In this document: positions 1-10,898 of the stretch, one piece after another
Position numbering within the stretch: position 1 is the first letter of the stretch
Layout: each line of letters begins with the position of its first letter
Assembly: GCA_956465555.1 (NCBI GenBank)
Contig: OY101125.1
Coordinates: 1,180,501 to 1,244,500 of the forward strand
Direction: 5' to 3'
Length of the DNA stretch: 64,000 bases
Source of the DNA: Nitzschia sp. pyKryTriq1
Taxonomy: Eukaryota > Bacillariophyta > Bacillariophyceae > Bacillariales > Bacillariaceae
Made by a program: the position numbers and the translations under genes
Notes under the pieces: model-generated
The model's database searches: none
The model's input: the letters and a program-made list of their open reading frames with translations, nothing else
What the model was told of the DNA's origin: nothing

Positions 1-66
1 ATCGTACGAAGAATGTTACACGTCCAAAACAGGTCAACTATAGTAGTTTTCATACTGGCAGCAGCA

Positions 67-2421
67 TTAGCCCAGGAAGGTGAAGGTTCTTTCGTCGTCA
101 TCTGCTTCTTTGACTTCGACCATATCCACGCTGAAACCTTCCTCTTGCCCTGGCAGGATGCCCTGTTCAAAGTAAAAGTTCACCAGTTGACCAGGAATCT
201 CATCCAAAACAGCTTCTGTCAAGGCATTGTAGCTCTTGTAGTCGTTGAATCGAACAAACTTGGTAATATCACGCCCATCGTCTGTGGCTGGATTGAATGC
301 GTCCAGAAATTCCATACCCGAAAAGTCCGCTTCTCCAATCCCGACAATGACTACTGATAATGGATCTTTGCTGGCGTCAATCAGATGCTGTTTTGTTTCC
401 TTCACGTCTTCTACATTGCCAGCTGTCAAAATCAGAAGAATTGTATACGACAACTTGCCTTCATCATGTGCGACCTCCTGAAAAGTGGTGAGGGGAAGTC
501 ATTAGCCATAATTTGGTAGGCAACAAGTAATGTGTTAGAAAGAGGTGAACGCTCCGCAAGAGTCAACGCAAATGTTTTGGTGGAAATTCTCTTTCGTACC
601 TGCTCATGCCGGGCATAGGATGCTGCTGTACTAATCACCTCTGTAAATTTCGTGGGGTAACTCATGGTCAGGGGAGTTCGGAAGACTCCCCTATAGGCGT
701 CCATGATCCCCTGCACACCTTCCACCTCTACGTCTGTCCCACACTGAAAACAATGCCGTACAACATTGTTGTACTTGGCCCCAAAGCCCCATACTGGAAA
801 TCTTTGATCGGAGTCGTATTTGGCCAGAATGGATCCTACAGCGAAAATCGCTTTTTCGTAGTCATTCCATTCTTTCGATGCGGGGGGATGAAAATAGTGG
901 GGGGTCCCTTCCTGTCTTGGATCCCCGTTTGAAGCAGTGAAGTCAATGGCAACCGCCAAACTGATTTGACATCCACCCGTGAGGTAGTCGATAAACTCGG
1001 GCTTATCAGCAGCTGGAATTTCGCTAGGCCTCGGTTGTTGTTTACCGCCACTCGGCGAAGTGGGACCCTTGGACTTTTCTTGTTTTTGGTTGACGGTGCC
1101 CCCAATAATCGACGCCTTGACGACTTCACACGAGCCAACCGACTTTTCGTGCTTGTGGACTTGAAAGCTGACCACCTCTCCACTGTCTTCCAACTCCTTG
1201 GCATTCAATAATCCTGCTACAGTAGTTTCAAACTCCCCCATGTGCTTGTGCTTCCCGGACCTTCGATGATCCCAGATAATGATCTTGATTGATCGATCTA
1301 GATCTCCGTTGCAAATGGCTTCAATATCCAGCGACGCTTGGTTCCATAAGGGATGTAAATCATGCCGCACTACATTCGACTGATACACTTTGATCCTGAA
1401 AGAAAATAGAAAAACGAGAGCGGCGCGTGGTGAGACCTCCATCATCTTGTCTCTTGCCATAATGATTTCCAGCGCATCGGACACAAATACTGTATTCCGC
1501 GTTTCCACAGTGGGAAATCCAAGAACACACGAACACACGCACGAATGAATGAAACATCAATGAACGAAACTACGTACCATGTGGCACCGGTTGGTCGATC
1601 CAGTTTCCGCAGCATTTCAAAAAAGGGACTACTCGTATTTCCAAAGGACTGTGAATTCTTGAGTCGAAACGCTCTCAGTTGAAAGCGAAACTTTCCCTTT
1701 TGCCCGTCCTCCCGACAACGCTCAATGTGAGCATAGACCGCACCTCCCGTTTGCAGACTCTTGCTTCCGACATTGCCGCGGCTTCCGATTATTTCTCCCA
1801 CCTCGAAGAGTGCCGTGCCCATGACCCGGTGAGGAAACTGACCATTCCGAAGCAAGGTCCGACTGGAGGCATCACTGACTATATTGAGATTTGTATGGGC
1901 ATCGTTCAGCTGAAGCTCCCGTTCCGACGTGCCGGCCTGCTTGGCATCAAAATCAAAGACTCCCACTTCAATGTAAAAGGGGACTCCAAATTTGTACCCT
2001 TCCAGAAAAATGATGGTGGCCCAGGTCGGGTTCAGGTTGTTGAAGACGCTACGATAGATAAAGGGAATACGCAAATGAAATCAGACAGTACGCACGAATA
2101 CGAAGCAATACCGGTAGTTGACATCCATCCGAGCGACACACAAAGAGACAAAACGCGTGAGTAGGACATCTTCCAGATATTCTCAAAGAGGGGCATTTCT
2201 ACCAGGACTGATGAGTAGGCTACGAGCAGCCAGTCGCCTCGCGCAAAAAACTAGACTAGACTTGACTTGACTTACACATCCGTCCGCCCGACCACTTCCG
2301 GCTTGTTATCAGGATTGTCTCCCCGGACAGTCACCACCGCAAATGGATCTGACTTTTGCATTATCCCCGAGAGGTTTTTGAGGCTCTTGGCTGTCAGCGA
2401 GAGCTGAAGTCGAGCTGCCAT
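67..2421 (-). CDS. Copine (C2-C2-vWA calcium/phospholipid-binding protein), four exons
   Basis: Exons on the minus strand: 2421-2276, 2048-1578, 1395-600, 477-67, joined at GT-AG sites with continuous frame (607 aa). Order seen: C2A (SDPFAVV, then NNLNPTW across the first intron), C2B (about residues 205-330, HPLWNQ, IIIWDH), then a von Willebrand A-type copine domain from about 350 (AVAIDFTASNGDP, a D-x-T-x-S metal-site signature; GFGAKYN; LTAGNVEDVKET; DFSGMEFLDAFN; DITKFVRFND). This is the full copine architecture. In the family the C2 domains bind membrane in a Ca2+-dependent way and the A domain recruits partner proteins. The Ser/Pro/Gln-rich linker between C2B and the A domain is long. 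The start ATG directly precedes the C2A strand. It diverges from the WD40-like gene. Family call is firm; cellular role is not readable. Confidence 0.9.
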
Positions 2422-3196
2422 TGTCGTTGTTTGGGATTGCCTGTGACTGAGTGAGTGAGAGTGCTGCCAATGCAAAATGGAACGACAATACAATAGAACT
2501 ACAACAACAACAGCAACAACAGGCTGTCACACGCAAAAAGAGAGAACGAACAAAGAACTCGCCCACCCGCCGCCATCGGTACAAGTATGCGGTACATACA
2601 CCGGTAGCAATAATAAGGGGTGAGGAAAAGGTGCGCCCCTCAATCACCGGCAAGTTCACTAAGAACGTGACCTTAGAGGGTCCGATCGGGTTCAAGGGGT
2701 CGAAGTCTTTTCCAACTACCAACGATGACCCTTCTTATCGGCGCGCGGCCGCGAAAAATCAAATTGTGGCGAACAGCCGAAAGCGCGCCCGCTCGCGAGC
2801 CACATTTCATGTATTTATTTGTAATTACATAGGTATTACAACTACCCATGATCATAGTTTGACCTGTGTTGGCGTTTGACAGGCCTGCGAATTTACGCCG
2901 ACAATAATTCATTCGTCATGCAGGTCCCCTTGGGATTCATTCAGCATTCAGCACCTGCATCACATCAACTTCATTATTTCTTTTCTTTTCATTCATTCTC
3001 GTACTACTCACGTCCCTTGCCCCATGCCCCCGTTTCATCTCCTCATCTGGGTTCGCTCTATTATAATATTGAGTAGCTAGCTAGATCTTTCTTTGTGAGG
3101 TCCTGGCGAGATCCAAGTTAAATGGGTGAAAGCAGATTTTCGGTCCGCACATTTTAAGCCGTAAGCTCTCTATCATCTTTATCGTTGTTCACCACC
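2422..3196. other. Divergent intergenic region, copine / WD40-like gene
   Basis: About 775 bp with the 5' ends of two genes. It holds a CAA/CAG-rich stretch near 2500-2520 and an accgg/ggtac word near 2590-2605. A 142-codon open frame on the plus strand (2451-2879) has no recognisable domain and looks accidental. I see no RNA gene. Confidence 0.5.
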
Positions 3197-5026
3197 ATGG
3201 CGCGGAAGAAACGAGATAAAAAGTGGAAGCGACAAAGAGGACTGTCTGACGTTGAAGAACGCTATTCGTCCAACAACAACAACAGCAGCAACAATATTGA
3301 AGAAGACCTGAGGCTACAGAGGCTCAGACAACAGACACGCATAGCAGACATGCAGCGAGAAGAAGTCCAAAAAGAAAAGGAAGAAGAAAACGAATCCAAT
3401 GATCTAGACGATGAGAACGACGTGGAAATTCCTATTACACCATCACAGTCTTCCTTGTTGCTACCACAACACTTGATGGTCAAAGGGGAGGCCATTATTA
3501 CTTGGCCCAGTTATTATACACCCAATATTTCTTCGTTATGGATACATTCGATCCTGCAGCAATCTCCCGGCTTGAGTGTTCGACGACGGGTTCGTTTGGG
3601 ACAGTGGGCCGCATCCAAACACTTGTTGGAACATCTGCAAATCGGTGCGCGGGCATCTACCATGTACAGTCGAAAAATTAAATGGGCGGATCATGCGCTG
3701 CCGAACGAAATGCATTGCTCTTGGGATATGACCTGTAAACATCACTTGCATCCATCGGCTCGTACATTGGATGTTGTGGCCACATTTGACGATCCAAACA
3801 GTGATCCTACACCATTGTCATCACGGAAGAAACAGGGAAATTTGCCTTCAGTGGCAACCGTTTTGCAGGGTGGATGGGGAATATTCCAGCCATCAACGAG
3901 GGAGCATAGTGAACCACGGATTCAGACTCTTAGATGGTATGTGCGAGTATTAGGTATCTGTAATGTGTGGCGGACTGGACTGGAATGGCTGTCTTTGCTC
4001 ATGCTTTGAGCGGTTCTACTGTTTGCTCTTCACTCCACCTCTACTTCTAGTAAACCTGTCCATGCCATTCGAATGCATGAAAAGTCGCAGCGATTAGGTG
4101 CCATTGTGCGGAGTGACTACAGTACTGCTTCCTATAAATTCCATTGGTATTCTCTGCCGCACGCGGCCAACTATGTGGAAGCGGATTTGCAGACACCGGT
4201 GCATGATTTTTGTTTCGGGAACGACTTGGCGGTGTTTGCGTGTCCACGATATGGTGGGTCGGGACGCAACTCCTTGTTATCCCCCCTCTTTTTGCCACTG
4301 GATCATCCGACAAGCTCGGGACTGTTGCGAAGTCTTGATGTCCAAAATTTTCCGCAGAGCGACGCGCTCCGAGTGGAAATGAGCTGCCAACAAGAAAAGT
4401 ATTTGGCTTTTGGTCACCGGAATGGGCAGGTTTCATTGCTGGACTTGCGGCAGTCTCACACATGTAGTGCCATCATCACATCTGGATCGGCCGCGGACTT
4501 TGGGTCAGCGACGGATTTGGCGTTCTTGTCCTCTCAGACACAGCTACTGGTGAAGCGAGCCTTTGGGCCATGCCAGCTCCACGATCTCAGGAAACTATCG
4601 CCGTGTCCTTCTTCGCTCTTGCGAACACTCACTCTACCGGAACAGAATAGTGGTGCATCCTTCCACAAAACGTTATCTGCCAACTGCAATGGTTTTTGTG
4701 TGGATCCACTGACCCAAGAAACTTTGGTGTCACCCTTTATCAATTCTCGTCACCAGCCTTGTTTGGGCGTTTGGTCCCTGACGACGGGAGACATGGTGGG
4801 TAATAAGGTTCTCTACAAGAATCCAAAGCGAGAAGTGTATTTTGTCGAGCTTTGTTCGAAAACAACGCTGGCATTCCATGATCGTCCCGGTCGAGTGATG
4901 GTAGACCCTTCTTCGTTTGGGGCGTGGATGAAATGTGGGCGTTTTTCGGACGAGAAACTCAACAGCAAGGTGGGAAGTATCCATCATGTTACGTTCCCAG
5001 GTCGGTGGATTAAAGTTGATGAATAG
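3197..5026 (+). CDS. WD40-like beta-propeller protein, possibly DCAF4-like
   Basis: Two exons: 3197-3936 and 4051-5026 (donor GTATGT, acceptor TTCTAG, phase 2), 571 aa. The ATG lies in ACCACCATGG, a strong context, and is preferred over an in-frame ATG 12 bp upstream. The N-terminus is a basic then acidic coiled region (about residues 1-90, KEKEEENE). The rest contains propeller-like blades, two of which end in the D-L-R form of the WD motif (SLLDLRQ near 375, QLHDLRK near 423) with GHRNGQVSLLDLR as the clearest repeat. WDxR/DxR blade ends are typical of DDB1-CUL4 substrate receptors, so a DCAF4/WDR21-like role is a reasonable guess. Repeats are degenerate, so the subfamily is uncertain. Confidence 0.65.
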
Positions 5027-5384
5027 TAGTAGTAGACGAACGCGCTGCACCCTTTCCTTATTGGCAATCCCCATGATACTAGCTAGCTAGGAATGGGATT
5101 CCACTCTACTCTCGCTAGAGCTAGAGAGTCTGCTCTCATCATTATCACACTCATCCACCTCCAAAAATGTCCCAAGCTTCATCGTGGATATGATCCATGA
5201 ACTTCATGGCGTTGAGGTTGTTCGTTGTAGTCGTCTCAATTTTGCGTCTGTCATTCGTAGACGCGCTGACGCGCCGAGAGCCGCAAAAAGCAAAACAACG
5301 CGAGAAATCGACCATGGCGTAACATATTGCGTGTTGCGTGTGAAACACAAAGTTGCGTCGTTAATATCCCCCAGTCTTTTTGCC
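5027..5384. other. Intergenic spacer
   Basis: About 358 bp between the WD40-like gene and bL35m. It has CTAG-rich words (agctagctag near 5085-5095) and no convincing coding or RNA feature. Confidence 0.5.
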
Positions 5385-5786
5385 ATGTCGCTCTTGATGA
5401 ATGCCATGTCAAGGACGCTGCTGCGTCCATTGATCAAGGTGGCAGAGCAGCCATCCTATTTTTTGCTTACGAATTTGCGCTATAAAAATTCCTTAAAAAC
5501 GATTTCGGGCGTCAAGAAGCGATTTCGCCTACGAGGAAGTGGCTCGATCAAGCGGTACGTATCGTATTGTATTGTATTGCCTATGTCTGAAATAACGCCG
5601 AAACGGGATCATCGTCTCACGCCGATTGCTCTTCGTTGATTGGCGCTGCTGTTCAGGTTTCGATCCGGCAAGTCCCACAATACTGGCTACAAGACACGCC
5701 AGCGGGTCAATCGTCTAGGCTCTTCGACCGGGATCAAGGGCAAAAAGATCGAGGACAGAATTCGAAAGTTGTTGGGTTGCTTTTAA
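5385..5786 (+). CDS. Mitochondrial large-subunit ribosomal protein bL35m
   Basis: Two exons: 5385-5554 and 5657-5786 (GTACGT...CAG, phase 2), 99 aa. The bL35 core is clear: KTISGVKKRFRLRGSGSIKR continues after the intron as FRSGKSHNTGYKTRQR, matching the family's KT.SGAKKRFK.TGSGK..R..A.K.H pattern. An N-terminal stretch of about 35 residues (MSLLMNAMSRTLLRPLIKV) is Arg-containing, lacks acidic residues at first and could form an amphipathic helix, so a mitochondrial presequence is inferred rather than a plastid one (no signal peptide). The C-terminal tail after the core (KGKKIEDRIRKLLGCF) is longer than in bacteria. Function: structural component of the 50S-type subunit. Confidence 0.85.
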
Positions 5787-6123
5787 AAAAGAGTGTGTGT
5801 AGTGATCTACTTTTTGGATGGGTTTGTTTGCCGATGATTCATTCATTCGTCGATCCTCGGCTGTTCGGATCTCATCCTCTCGTTGGAGTATAGCGATGCT
5901 GCATCACCAGTCTAGTAGTAGATGGATGCCAATAATCCAATATCTGGGACACGCAGCCGATGTTTCAAACAAGCTAAACGTCCGGAAGCCGATACGTAGG
6001 TACTGTAGTATGCTCTAAGAGTAGGAAATCTAAAGTCGATTTCACTTCGAGTATCATAGTCTTCTATCAGTTCACATCATAAATCAAATACTAGATTACT
6101 TGCATGATGTTGCGGAAACTTAA
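5787..6123. other. Intergenic spacer (convergent 3' ends)
   Basis: About 337 bp between the 3' ends of bL35m and ETF alpha. It probably holds two 3' UTRs. No other feature seen. Confidence 0.5.
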
Positions 6124-7278
6124 TTATAGTTTGCCTGCCAATTCTGGTACCGCCTTGAACAAATCTTCATTCAATCCGTAGTCACTGACTTGAAAGATGG
6201 GAGCTTCAGGGTCCGTGTTGATCGCCACAATGCACTTGGAATCCTTCATGCCACTCAAATGCTGAATTGCTCCCGAGATACCACAGGCAATGTAGAGATC
6301 GGGAGCGACAACCTTGCCCGTCTGACCCACTTGCCAATCGTTGGGACAAAAGCCCGCATCCACTGCCGCCCGCGAGGCTCCGACAGCGGCACCCAATTTA
6401 TCCGCCAGCGCTTCCAAGATGGGAAAGTTGTCTCCACTCTTAATGCCACGTCCACCACTGACAACAATCGAGGCACTGCCCAGATCGGGTCGGTCGGATT
6501 TGGAAACTTGTTCCGACTTCCAAACTGACTTTTCAAAAGGCGCCACACCTTCTAGGGCTTGGACGTTGGCGGCATCGACCAATTCTGCCTTTTCGAAACT
6601 CGTCGGGCGAATGCTCAAAACCTTGAGTGGAGCTTCCTTGGAAACCACTTTACCCAAGACATTACCAGCGTACATGGGACGAATAAACGTTTCTGAAAAG
6701 ACCAGAAAGAATGAGAATACAACTTTACTCCAAACGATTGCACGTTGATGATTTCGACCGATGTTTTTCTTCTCCCCAAACAAGCAAACACCCAAAATCA
6801 AAAACAAAAAATCATTCATTCACCACTTACTGTCATCTTGAATCTCCAAAATATCGGTAATCGGCGAGACATTCAACAAGGCCGCTGCTCGTGGAATCAC
6901 TGTCGATCCAAACTTGGAAGAAGTTCCCATGACGACCGACGTTTCTCCACCGCTCGCCGCGACCGCCGCTTGAATGGCGTTGGCCACCGTCTCGGATATT
7001 TTGCTACCATTGCCACTAATGGCGGCATGGTACACCTTGCTGACTCCCGCAGGGATTTGGGACGGGGCCGTCTCTCCCACCACGAGCAATTCGACGGGTT
7101 GTCCTAGTTGGGCCGCCGCCGTGACAGTCGACTGCGTGCCGGGGGGCGTCGCTCCACCTTCAACCAACGGCTCCGAAACCACCAACGTGGAGGCCCAGCA
7201 TCGAGCAGCAGCAGTGCTGCTGGTAGGAGTAGTTCCTAGTCTTCGGAGAGTACGTGCGGCTGTGGAAGATATCATCAT
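6124..7278 (-). CDS. ETFA: Electron transfer flavoprotein alpha subunit, mitochondrial
   Basis: Exons 7278-6831 and 6692-6124 (GTAAGT...TTTCAG, phase 1), 338 aa, the usual ETFA size. The N-terminus ([15 protein letters not shown]...RCWAS) is a typical Arg/Ser/Ala mitochondrial presequence. The N-terminal nucleotide-fold domain follows, with [13 protein letters not shown] spanning the intron. The C-terminal FAD domain carries [12 protein letters not shown], the [22 protein letters not shown] block and [14 protein letters not shown], all ETFA signatures. With ETF beta it accepts electrons from acyl-CoA dehydrogenases and passes them to ETF-ubiquinone oxidoreductase in the matrix. It is transcribed divergently from a beta-oxidation thiolase, which fits coordinated expression. 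Confidence 0.95.
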
Positions 7279-7933
7279 TGTGGGTTGTGAATATTATAAT
7301 TCTATACTCGTATGCGTAGACTACAATCCTGTCATTTCATTCTTCCATCGCGTCGATCGATCTCGTCGATGATCGAGATGATACTGCGTACCGGTACCGG
7401 TACGCGGTGGTAGGGGGGGGAAGAAAAAGAAGGTGTCAGCGTAGCGCATTTCACATTTTTTTCACCATGCGAATGCTAATTCGAGCATCTGGAGCGCGCA
7501 CAATTTTATTTCCATTTCCAGAAGATATTTTATATTGAAAAAATTGAAAAAAGTATATTTAGAATATTCTTATTCCAACTTTTATGCTAATCTTCATGAT
7601 TGTAGATAGCATTCTCGGGCGAAGGATTATCGGAGGGAAAGATCGGGATCGTCACCTCCGATGGGTGTCAAGAATCCATTCGGACGACGCGACGCCAATC
7701 ATGCACTCTCATCCTCTCGGTCGTCGTCGACGAAAGAACAAAAAAGAGCGACCCATCATCAACACGACAAGACGATCCAACACAACGCTTTTACTTGACT
7801 TTGAAACCCAAGTCAAAAGTGCAGCATCCGTCCATAATTTTTTCTTGCTAGTACGAATTGTTGTCTTTCAGAAACAACTTCCCTCTTTCCCATCCACGTT
7901 CCTTGTTTTCTATTCACATTTTTTTGAAATATC
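7279..7933. promoter_or_regulatory. Shared divergent promoter region of ETFA and ACAA2-type thiolase
   Basis: 655 bp between two start codons pointing apart. It contains a perfect 20-bp palindrome at 7386-7405 (GCGTACCGGTACCGGTACGC), about 110 bp upstream of the ETFA start, followed by a G8 run, and an AT-rich stretch at about 7500-7585. The joint role in beta-oxidation makes shared control plausible; no known factor site is identified. Confidence 0.5.
7386..7405. repeat. 20-bp perfect palindrome in the ETFA/thiolase divergent promoter
   Basis: GCGTACCGGTACCGGTACGC equals its own reverse complement. It is two overlapping GTACCGGTAC units. The same 10-mer recurs in other spacers of this window (for example 20380-20389 and 52526-52535), so it is either a dispersed intergenic word or a factor site. 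Confidence 0.7.
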
Positions 7934-9260
7934 ATGTCGGGTGTTTTCTTGGTCGCTGCGAAACGCACGCCCTTTGGTAGTTTCGGCGGAAGTCTCAAAG
8001 GAATGTCTGCCACACAGCTGGGTGTAGTGTCCACCCAAGCTGCCTTGGAATCTGCCAACCTCGATCCCTCTGCCGTCGATTCCGTCTTTTTTGGTAATGT
8101 CGTTCAGAGTTCCCCCGATGCGGCCTATTTGGCTCGTCATGTCTGTTTGAAATCTGGAATGAAGCAATCGACGCCGGCTCTAACTATCAATCGATTGTGT
8201 GGGTCGGGCTTTGAAACCGTCATTTTGGGTGCCCACTCGATCCAATTGGGTGAATCGCAAATTTCCGTCTGTGGGGGGAGCGAAAATATGAGTGATGCTC
8301 CCTTGACGGTCCGAGGAAACGATGCCCGATGGGGGGTCAAACTAGGAACTGGCTTGAAGATGGGCGATTCTCTCTGGGACGGATTGACCGATAGTCATGC
8401 TGGAACTCCCATGGGTGTAACGGCCGAGAATTTGGCCAAGAAATATGGAATTACTCGCGAGGTATGTCAGTTTTTATTTGCTCCAAGGAGCGCCTAGTAT
8501 TGTCATTGTTCGTTTTACAATCTGATGGCATGATTTCTAACTCTTTTTCTTCGCCTCATCACCAAATGATACTAATGATAATGATGTCTTCCTTTAGGAA
8601 TGTGACGCGTTTGCTATTCGAAGTCAGCAAACATGGGGCAAGGCCAAGGCAGCTGGTCTTTTTGACGCCGAAATCGCTCCGGTCGAGGTCAAAACGCGCA
8701 AGGGACCCACAGTGGTAGATACGGACGAGCATCCTCGACCCGAAACTTCCATGGAACAACTTGCCAAGTTGTCGCCCGTCTTTGACAAGGCAGGCGTTGT
8801 GACTGCCGCCACTTCGTCTGGAATTTGTGATGGTGCCGGAACAATTATTGTCGCCTCCGAACAAGCCGTCAAAGAACACAACTTGACTCCACTCTGCCGA
8901 TTGGTCAGCTGGGGAGTTGTCGGATGCGATCCTTCCATGATGGGCATTGGACCGGTTCCTGCGATTCAAATGGCTTTGCAACGCGCCAACATGACCTTGG
9001 CCGATGTGGATCGTATGGAAATCAACGAAGCCTTTGCGGCACAATTCTTGGCGTGTGCTAAGGAATTGGATTTGGATATGGACAAGACCAATCTTCACGG
9101 AGGAGCGATTAGTTTGGGACATCCCTTGGGAGCCAGTGGATCCCGTATCACGGCGCATTTGGCGCATGAATTTGCATACAACCAGTCAAGCAAGATCCAT
9201 GTCGGCGCGGCCTGCATTGGTGGTGGACAAGGTATTGCTCTTGTTCTGGAGCGAGTATAG
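7934..9260 (+). CDS. ACAA2: 3-ketoacyl-CoA thiolase (acetyl-CoA C-acyltransferase), ACAA2 type
   Basis: Exons 7934-8461 and 8598-9260 (GTATGT...TTTAG, phase 0), 396 aa, standard thiolase length. It starts MSGVFLVAAKRTPFG and follows the mammalian mitochondrial ACAA2 pattern closely along its length (TPALTINRLCGSGFE, MGIGPVPAI, NEAFAAQFLA, GGAISLGHPLGASGS, CIGGGQG). Catalytic residues are present: nucleophile Cys89, His351 and Cys382. It cleaves 3-ketoacyl-CoA with CoA to acetyl-CoA and a shortened acyl-CoA, the last step of beta-oxidation. Like mammalian ACAA2 it has no obvious cleavable presequence and no C-terminal SKL-type peroxisome signal (ends LERV). It sits head-to-head with ETFA. Confidence 0.94.
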
Positions 9261-9485
9261 TTACTATGTATTATGTGTAGACGAATCACCAAAGTATAGT
9301 CTAAACCGTTTAAAAAAGAGATAAATAATGCAATGTGTATTCGTTGGAGGTTGCTGTGTTAAAGCTATTGAACATTGAGCAGACCCGCCCGAGACGATTG
9401 AATGCAGACGATTGTTATTACCAGAAGTACGCATCGTGTCCTCCCATGTACTGTAATGACTGACTGTTCATGAGTCGTTCACTCG

Positions 9486-10346
9486 TTAAGAAACGATTTT
9501 ACATTCTCCTTCTTGTTTGTCGCCTTCAGTCGCATCAAACCAACGTCCCAAAGCAATCGCATCCATGGTCACCGCAAAATAACAGGGGCCGGTAATACTT
9601 GAAAGAGCCAATTGAGAGTAGTCGTCTACACCCAAGGTCATGGCGAGAGAACGCAAGGGCCACTGCTCCAATGGAAAGTAGTCCGACGCCGAAGGCAAAT
9701 ACTCCCAGACTCCCAAAGCCACGAATGGCAATTCCGAAAGAGGTCCTCCGATAGCAGTGATAGTAGCCAGTAGAAGTGCCATAAGTGTCCCGTCCAATAC
9801 AGCCCATTGACTCAGGGCTGCTCCCAACATGACCAGCAAATGAGCTTCCGATGGTCCTACGTTCATGAAGGACGACTTTGCGGCTTCCAACAAACCATCG
9901 GTAGCTTCTGGATGAGTTTGTAGAAATTCTGACAATTTGATGATCATGGCCGTGGTAGCAACAGCGATCCATGCCTTTTCGCGTAATTTGTTCGAAATTT
10001 GTTCTTTAGACGATGATGACTCGCCTTCTTCAGCACCTGCCACCAGCAGCGGCACAGCTTGCAAGGCGCTCTCAAAGAGTCGAGGCAAGATTCCACCCAA
10101 AACAACATAGGCGATTCCCAACAATGGAGGAACAGTCCAGCTGGAGCAGAAAAAGTAAGGGTAATCACTCAATAGTGGAAAATGCCAAGACAGGGATGAT
10201 GATTCCGAGAGTGATGGCCACGCGAAGGAGATGGGCAGGATGTCATATTTTAGGAGGCATTGGTTGTGAAGGGAATCGACAATCGGACCAACTGTAAAAC
10301 CAGTCGCAAATAACTTGGCCGATGTTGCAGGGCTCAATGACCTCAT
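9486..10346 (-). CDS. INSIG-like polytopic membrane protein
   Basis: Single exon, 286 aa; an in-frame stop lies about 27 nt upstream of the ATG, supporting the start. About six hydrophobic segments are visible, from TGFTVGPIVDSLHNQ and WTVPPLLGIAYVVLGGILP to LSSITGPCYFAVTMDAIALGRWF at the C-terminus. The pattern 'TG-T-GP--D-LHN', 'WVPPLLG', 'GGPLSELP' and 'ITGPCYFA' resembles the eukaryotic INSIG/INSIG-like family, whose animal members hold SCAP and HMG-CoA reductase in the ER. I recognise the pattern, not a specific orthologue. No signal peptide or plastid motif; ER is likely. Confidence 0.5.
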   Translation of the reverse strand: MRSLSPATSAKLFATGFTVGPIVDSLHNQCLLKYDILPISFAWPSLSESSSLSWHFPLLSDYPYFFCSSWTVPPLLGIAYVVLGGILPRLFESALQAVPLLVAGAEEGESSSSKEQISNKLREKAWIAVATTAMIIKLSEFLQTHPEATDGLLEAAKSSFMNVGPSEAHLLVMLGAALSQWAVLDGTLMALLLATITAIGGPLSELPFVALGVWEYLPSASDYFPLEQWPLRSLAMTLGVDDYSQLALSSITGPCYFAVTMDAIALGRWFDATEGDKQEGECKIVS

Positions 10347-10898
10347 TCTTGCAGTGCGGGGAGAAATAATGCTTTAGACATGCTTCCATTGCCATCTTAT
10401 GGTCAAGGTCAGCATTGACGACTTCATGGATGAAGGATTTTCATACAGTAATAGGAATGACGAATGCATTAAAAATTGAAAACTGCATCCATGACTGAGA
10501 GATCCAATTCTCGCCAGGCCGAGCTGGGGGCGAGGAGTCGTCATTGAATCGTTTGGGTCGAACTTCGCCTATCGGGCGGCGGGCGGCAACTGCCAGAAAT
10601 ATGTTTATACAGAGTTGTATAATTAAATTTTCGACTTTGTTTTCGCCAGCCAGGCATATCACTATCAAAATATTGTGGCGATCTCGCCAGCCTCGTTATC
10701 CAAATATTCATGAATGGAGGCTAAACATCACGCCAATGGCTTTTCAACGCATTATTGTTTGCGGGAGCTCCAGGCACACAGAGCAGCAACAACGACGCAA
10801 CGAGGGCACGAACCAGCAGCATCTCCCGTTGTCTCCTTCGCCTCGCTTTTGATAGCCTTGTATGACTCTTGCCTTTATTATTTGAAAGCCATTTGACC
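10347..10898. other. Divergent intergenic region
   Basis: About 550 bp between the 5' ends of the INSIG-like and V-ATPase accessory genes. Open frames here (for example 10544-10852) lack domains and look accidental. No RNA gene seen. Confidence 0.5.

Noticed and set aside
2451-2879. 142-codon open frame in the copine/WD40 divergent spacer
   Set aside because: Low-complexity Gln/Arg translation of a promoter region, no domain.
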